Origin: an uncultured Saprospiraceae bacterium
Lineage (GTDB): Bacteria; Bacteroidota; Bacteroidia; Chitinophagales; Saprospiraceae
Assembly: GCA_937959375.1 (NCBI GenBank)
Contig: CALGLS010000573.1
Span: forward strand, 1-8,739
Direction of reading: 5' to 3'
DNA length: 8,739 nucleotides
The translations under genes and the position numbers were made by a program. Positions 5,844 to 8,739 of the stretch are shown here, one piece after another. The notes below the pieces were generated by a model. It was not told the origin of the DNA. It searched no databases and worked only from the letters and a program-made list of their open reading frames with translations. How positions within the stretch are numbered: position 1 is the first letter of the stretch; the number at the start of each line of letters is the position of its first letter.

Positions 5844-7946
5844 CTATCTCACCACAACAGAAACAGCATACCCACCACCCGGCGCACAAAAAACACTCAA
5901 GTCATCACCTTTCTTAACCTCCATCGTCTCTATCTCGTAAGCAATAGGATTCGTCTTGTGATGCGCATCTTTCTTGTCTCTATAAATCGTAGCAGTGTAT
6001 TTTTTATTCGCATCTAAAAAATCTAATTTGATTTTGGAAGTACGTGGTTCTTCGTCGTTCGTTCTTCCAATAAACCAATTGTCTGAACCCTTCTCTTTAC
6101 GCGCATAAGTAATAAAGTCACCGGGTTCCGCTTCGAGTACCAAAGTTTCGTCCCAGTCAAGTGCCACATCTTTTATAAATTGAAAAGCGTCCAAATGCTT
6201 GTTGTAAGTTTCCGGAAAGTCAGCAGCCATCTGAAGTGGACTGTACATCGTAACATACAATGCCAATTGCCGCGCTAATGTACTTCTAACTTTAGAGTTG
6301 TTATTCGGATTGCGTGTGGTCATATCCATTTCAAAAACTCCTGGTGTATAATCCATCGGACCACCAATCAAACGAGTAAACGGAAGAATCGTCGTATGAT
6401 CAGGATTGTTGCCACCAAATGCCTCAAACTCGGTACCTCTTGCAGATTCATTTCCGATAAGGTTAGGATAGGTACGAGAAAGACCAGTTGGGCGAACGGC
6501 CTCATGCGCATTCACCATGATTTTATATTCAGCTGCTTTTTTTACACAATACAAATAGTGATTCACCATCCATTGCCCATAGTGTTTTTCCCCGCGAGGA
6601 ATAATATCACCTACATAACCACTTTTTACGGAAGTGTAGTTGTTGTCATTCATAAACTGATAAGCCTTGTCCATATGGCGTTCATAATTCCGTGCAGAAC
6701 CAGAAGTCTCATGGTGCATCATCAGTTGCACATTTTTACTTTTTGCGTATTCTCGCAATGCGACCACATCGAAATCAGGGTAGGGGGTCAGAAAGTCAAA
6801 AACATAATCTTTTGATTTACCAAACCAGTCTTCCCAGCCCTCATTCCAACCTTCCACTAGTATGGCGTCAAAACCATGTTTGCTCGCAAAGTCGATGTAC
6901 TCTTTTACATGTTCAGTATTTGCAGCGTGGCGTTTACTTCTTTTTGTTTTTGAAAAATCGGTGACACCTAATTGTACAGAAGGAACATCTTCTGTGTATG
7001 CCCAGGAGCTTTTTCCTGTTATCATTTCCCACCAAACACCAATGTACTTAACTGGTTTGATCCATGAAGGATCTTTGATGGCACAAGGTTCATTTAAATT
7101 CAGTGTTAGGTGCGACATCAAAATGTCACCAGCCTTATCACTCGCAATAACCGTACGCCAAGGTGTGTGCCGTGGAGCTTGCATGTGGCCTTTGTTACCT
7201 TGTGCATCTGGAGTTAGCACCGATCCGAAGGTCATTGTTTTTTCATCGAGTTGCAGATGCATACAAGCATATTCAACCAAGGCTGCTTCGTGTAAGTTGA
7301 TGTACAAACCATTATCGGTTTTCATCATTAGAGAAGTTTGTACAGCAGCGCCGCGAATCGGAGTTTGAGATGCGTTTTGGGTAATTGCTTTATCCATCAA
7401 GCCTCTAATTTCTGTGAGCTTAGAAGTGGTGTAATCGTATTCTTGTGTGTCATGATCTCCAGGAATCCAATAAGCAGTATGATTTCCCGTCATCGCAAAT
7501 TGTGTGCGTTCTTCTTTGATGATAAAGTAGGTTAGATTTTCTTGTTCTGGGAATTCATAGCGAAATCCAAGTCCATCATCAAACACACGAAAACGAATGA
7601 TCATCGTTCGTGCAGTTTCTTCTTGCGATAATGTAACTGCCATTTCATTATAATGATTGCGAATTTCTTTTACTTCTCCCCAAACTGGTTTCCAGGTTTC
7701 ATCAAATGTACTTTGTTGGGTATCAACAATACTAAAGCCATCAAGAAGTGAATCCGCGTCTTTGATTTCAAAACCCATTTTACTAGGTTTTATGATGACT
7801 TTGTTTTTATAAATTAGTTGATAAGTAGGAACACCATCTGTTACATTAAAATTTAATGTAAAATTTTTATTTGGTGATTGCAGCGATTGAGCAAATGTGC
7901 TCAAGGCGATTAAGCTTAGACTAAGGAGAAGTAAAATCTTTTTCAT
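5844..7946 (-). CDS. GH97 family glycosidase, SusB-like alpha-glucosidase
   Basis: A 700-residue secreted enzyme. The signal peptide MKKILLLLSLSLIALSTFA probably cleaves before Q20; there is no lipobox, so the protein should be soluble in the periplasm. The GH97 N-terminal beta-sandwich is at about 22-285, the (beta/alpha)8 catalytic barrel at about 298-585 and a C-terminal beta domain at about 600-698. The inverting catalytic set of SusB is present: E413 in MHHETSG, E482 in NAHEAVRPTG and E506 in ARGTEF, with E500 as a probable Ca2+ ligand. These keep a constant offset of 26 from SusB E439, E508, E532 and E526 (numbering from memory). Having both general-base glutamates places it with inverting alpha-glucosidases rather than the retaining alpha-galactosidase branch. 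The substrate is likely maltose or malto-oligosaccharides. No SusC/D or GH13 gene is in view, so it is not in an obvious polysaccharide locus here. It converges with the WYL gene across the hairpin repeat. Confidence 0.93.
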   Translation of the reverse strand: MKKILLLLSLSLIALSTFAQSLQSPNKNFTLNFNVTDGVPTYQLIYKNKVIIKPSKMGFEIKDADSLLDGFSIVDTQQSTFDETWKPVWGEVKEIRNHYNEMAVTLSQEETARTMIIRFRVFDDGLGFRYEFPEQENLTYFIIKEERTQFAMTGNHTAYWIPGDHDTQEYDYTTSKLTEIRGLMDKAITQNASQTPIRGAAVQTSLMMKTDNGLYINLHEAALVEYACMHLQLDEKTMTFGSVLTPDAQGNKGHMQAPRHTPWRTVIASDKAGDILMSHLTLNLNEPCAIKDPSWIKPVKYIGVWWEMITGKSSWAYTEDVPSVQLGVTDFSKTKRSKRHAANTEHVKEYIDFASKHGFDAILVEGWNEGWEDWFGKSKDYVFDFLTPYPDFDVVALREYAKSKNVQLMMHHETSGSARNYERHMDKAYQFMNDNNYTSVKSGYVGDIIPRGEKHYGQWMVNHYLYCVKKAAEYKIMVNAHEAVRPTGLSRTYPNLIGNESARGTEFEAFGGNNPDHTTILPFTRLIGGPMDYTPGVFEMDMTTRNPNNNSKVRSTLARQLALYVTMYSPLQMAADFPETYNKHLDAFQFIKDVALDWDETLVLEAEPGDFITYARKEKGSDNWFIGRTNDEEPRTSKIKLDFLDANKKYTATIYRDKKDAHHKTNPIAYEIETMEVKKGDDLSVFCAPGGGYAVSVVVR

Positions 7947-7975
7947 ATAAAATTATTGATTTAATAGTTGCGCCA

Positions 7976-8006
7976 CAAAGTAACTCAAAATGAGATCAAA
8001 AACCAA
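7976..8006 (-). promoter_or_regulatory. Probable promoter of the GH97 gene
   Basis: On the - strand, TTG (8006-8004) is followed after 20 bases by TTACTTTG (7983-7976), one mismatch from TAnnTTTG and with the same spacing as the proposed WYL promoter. It lies about 30 bases upstream of the ATG at 7946, giving a short leader. Confidence 0.42.
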
Positions 8007-8075
8007 TTTGCTCAGATTTAGAAAACACGATAAAGCGCAAATTCAGTTTTATTAAATAAAACACGTTCGAGTGTA

Positions 8076-8111
8076 TTGAGTTTGAGTTTGAATTTGACCT
8101 TGATATTGAGT
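8076..8111. repeat. Short degenerate hexamer tandem repeat
   Basis: Six consecutive hexamers begin TTGA: TTGAGT, TTGAGT, TTGAAT, TTGACC, TTGATA, TTGAGT. Three of the six are identical. It lies in non-coding sequence and could be slippage-derived or a cluster of weak protein sites. Confidence 0.5.
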
Positions 8112-8452
8112 TTCCTCATCCTTCATTCAGTCTTATTCTCTTACCAGAGGTTTTATAAAATCATCACATTTTTAAGATAATTGCCTTTCAAATTACCCTT
8201 TTACTGGTAGATCGTTATCTTTAGGAATAATAATATGAAATCTTTTCGGATTAAACCAATGAAAAAACACACTTCTGGAAGATTTTCGCATCAATTTTTC
8301 GTAACTTAAGTAGTCAGGAATCTTACGTTTCAAACTAAATAGAATGTCATTATTTTGAGTTGATTTAGAACTCAATCTAATTACAGGAAATAACCATTAC
8401 TTTCAACGACTTCCCCGCACTTTCCCTGACGAAAATTATTGAACGATTAGCC

Positions 8453-8739
8453 ATGAAGAACACCTTACCATTTTTTCTTCTATTGGGAATACTGTTTTTG
8501 CTGTCAAGCAATCAACTCTTTGCAGGGAACACACCGTGCACGGCTACAGGTATCCCTGGGAACATGACAGACTTTCAACTCTTTACCAACTCTGGAAATG
8601 GAAACTCTGGTGTGCCCAGTCCTGGTTGTGGTATCAATCAACCTGGACCAGATTTTTGGTTTGAAGTAGTAGCTAACCCTGGTGGGAATTTATATATCGT
8701 TACCCTTGCCGGAACGATGACCAACGCAGCAATGGCCAT
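8453..8739 (+). CDS. Secreted protein, N-terminal part (runs off the window)
   Basis: An ATG at 8453 opens a frame with no stop to the window edge: 95 whole codons plus two bases. Residues 1-24 are a signal peptide (MKNTLPFFLLLGILFLLSSNQLFA), probably cleaved before G25. The mature part begins GNTPCTATGIPG and continues with TNSGNGNSGVPSPGCG, PDFWFEVVANPGGNLYIVTLAG and TNAAMA. This is the pattern (ND.PC.A...; GVPAPGC; GDVWF.V..P..G.L...T..G...D..MA) of a beta-sandwich domain often found, sometimes repeated, in large secreted multidomain proteins of Bacteroidota, many exported by the type IX system with a C-terminal sorting domain. C29 and C59 may form a disulfide. The rest of the protein, including any sorting signal or enzyme domain, lies beyond the window, so its function cannot be stated. 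Confidence 0.82.
   Translation, partial: MKNTLPFFLLLGILFLLSSNQLFAGNTPCTATGIPGNMTDFQLFTNSGNGNSGVPSPGCGINQPGPDFWFEVVANPGGNLYIVTLAGTMTNAAMA

Larger units (their letters stand above)
7947..8452. other. Gene-poor gap between divergent GH97 and secreted-protein genes
   Basis: About 500 A+T-rich bases without a convincing gene. The gap holds the probable GH97 promoter, a perfect 17-base palindrome GTTTTATTAAATAAAAC (8046-8062) followed by a small ACAC/GTGT dyad (8061-8064 with 8071-8074), and the hexamer repeat at 8076-8111. A frame on the - strand is open from 8396 to 8193, but it has only a TTG start (8375) and an internal ATG. Its product (ending FHIIIPKDNDLPVKG) looks more protein-like than most chance frames, so a decayed gene is possible. 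No clear promoter was found for the gene at 8453. Confidence 0.5.

Noticed and set aside
5723..5940. Two overlapping + strand frames across the hairpin repeat, giving Arg/Lys/Thr-rich peptides
   Set aside because: Both are made by the repeat arms and the antisense of the GH97 3' end; the composition is that of the repeat unit, not of a folded protein.
6396..7368. Several + strand open frames of 90-168 codons inside the GH97 gene
   Set aside because: They are antisense to a complete, motif-confirmed GH97 gene and have no recognisable domain.
5844..7946. GH97 gene as part of a Sus-type polysaccharide utilisation locus
   Set aside because: No SusC, SusD, SusR or GH13 gene is adjacent; the neighbours are a WYL regulator and a secreted protein transcribed divergently.
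8046..8062. Perfect palindrome GTTTTATTAAATAAAAC as a terminator
   Set aside because: It lies between divergent genes, where no transcript is expected to end, and is purely A+T in its centre without a T-run. It is more likely chance or a binding site.
8193..8375. 60-codon - strand frame as a real gene
   Set aside because: It has a TTG start, no promoter or homology that I recognise, and lies in a degenerate gap. Kept only as a possible relic.

Overview
The window looks like a chromosomal segment of a Bacteroidota bacterium. The signs are an A+T-rich background, a glycoside hydrolase family 97 enzyme with a signal peptide, a secreted protein with a Cys/Gly-rich domain type common in this phylum, two promoter-like sites resembling the Bacteroidota TTG / TAnnTTTG pattern, and the absence of strong Shine-Dalgarno sequences. 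I cannot name a genus. No rRNA, tRNA, CRISPR array, transposase gene or prophage gene was seen.

Layout. (1) 26-2159, + strand: a YCII/DGPF-domain protein, an ECF42-type sigma factor with its long C-terminal TPR extension, and a TfoX N-terminal-domain protein. This is the family-typical ECF42 neighbourhood, in which the sigma factor has no anti-sigma factor and is thought to be controlled by its own extension. A hairpin-forming repeat (391-520) separates the first two genes. (2) 2160-2502: a gap holding a 163-bp imperfect palindrome. (3) 2503-2937: an unrecognised acidic cytosolic protein that appears to be an internal duplication, followed by a two-way terminator. (4) 3109-5753: an RtcB-type RNA ligase (- strand) diverging from a WYL-domain transcription regulator (+ strand). 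The 233-bp gap between them carries two adjacent dyads, one of which overlaps the likely -33 element of the regulator gene. (5) 5751-5841: a second copy of the hairpin repeat, inverted relative to the first, which fills the space between the convergent regulator and GH97 genes. (6) 5844-7946, - strand: a SusB-like inverting GH97 enzyme, probably an alpha-glucosidase. (7) 7947-8452: a largely empty gap with a short hexamer repeat. (8) 8453 to the edge: the start of a secreted protein that runs out of the window.

The likely functional groupings are the sigma-factor module, the RNA-repair ligase with its presumed regulator, and a stand-alone periplasmic alpha-glucan enzyme. The least explained features are the dispersed nested-hairpin repeat (two copies sharing a core of about 52-55 nt), the 163-bp palindrome, and the dyads between rtcB and the WYL gene.
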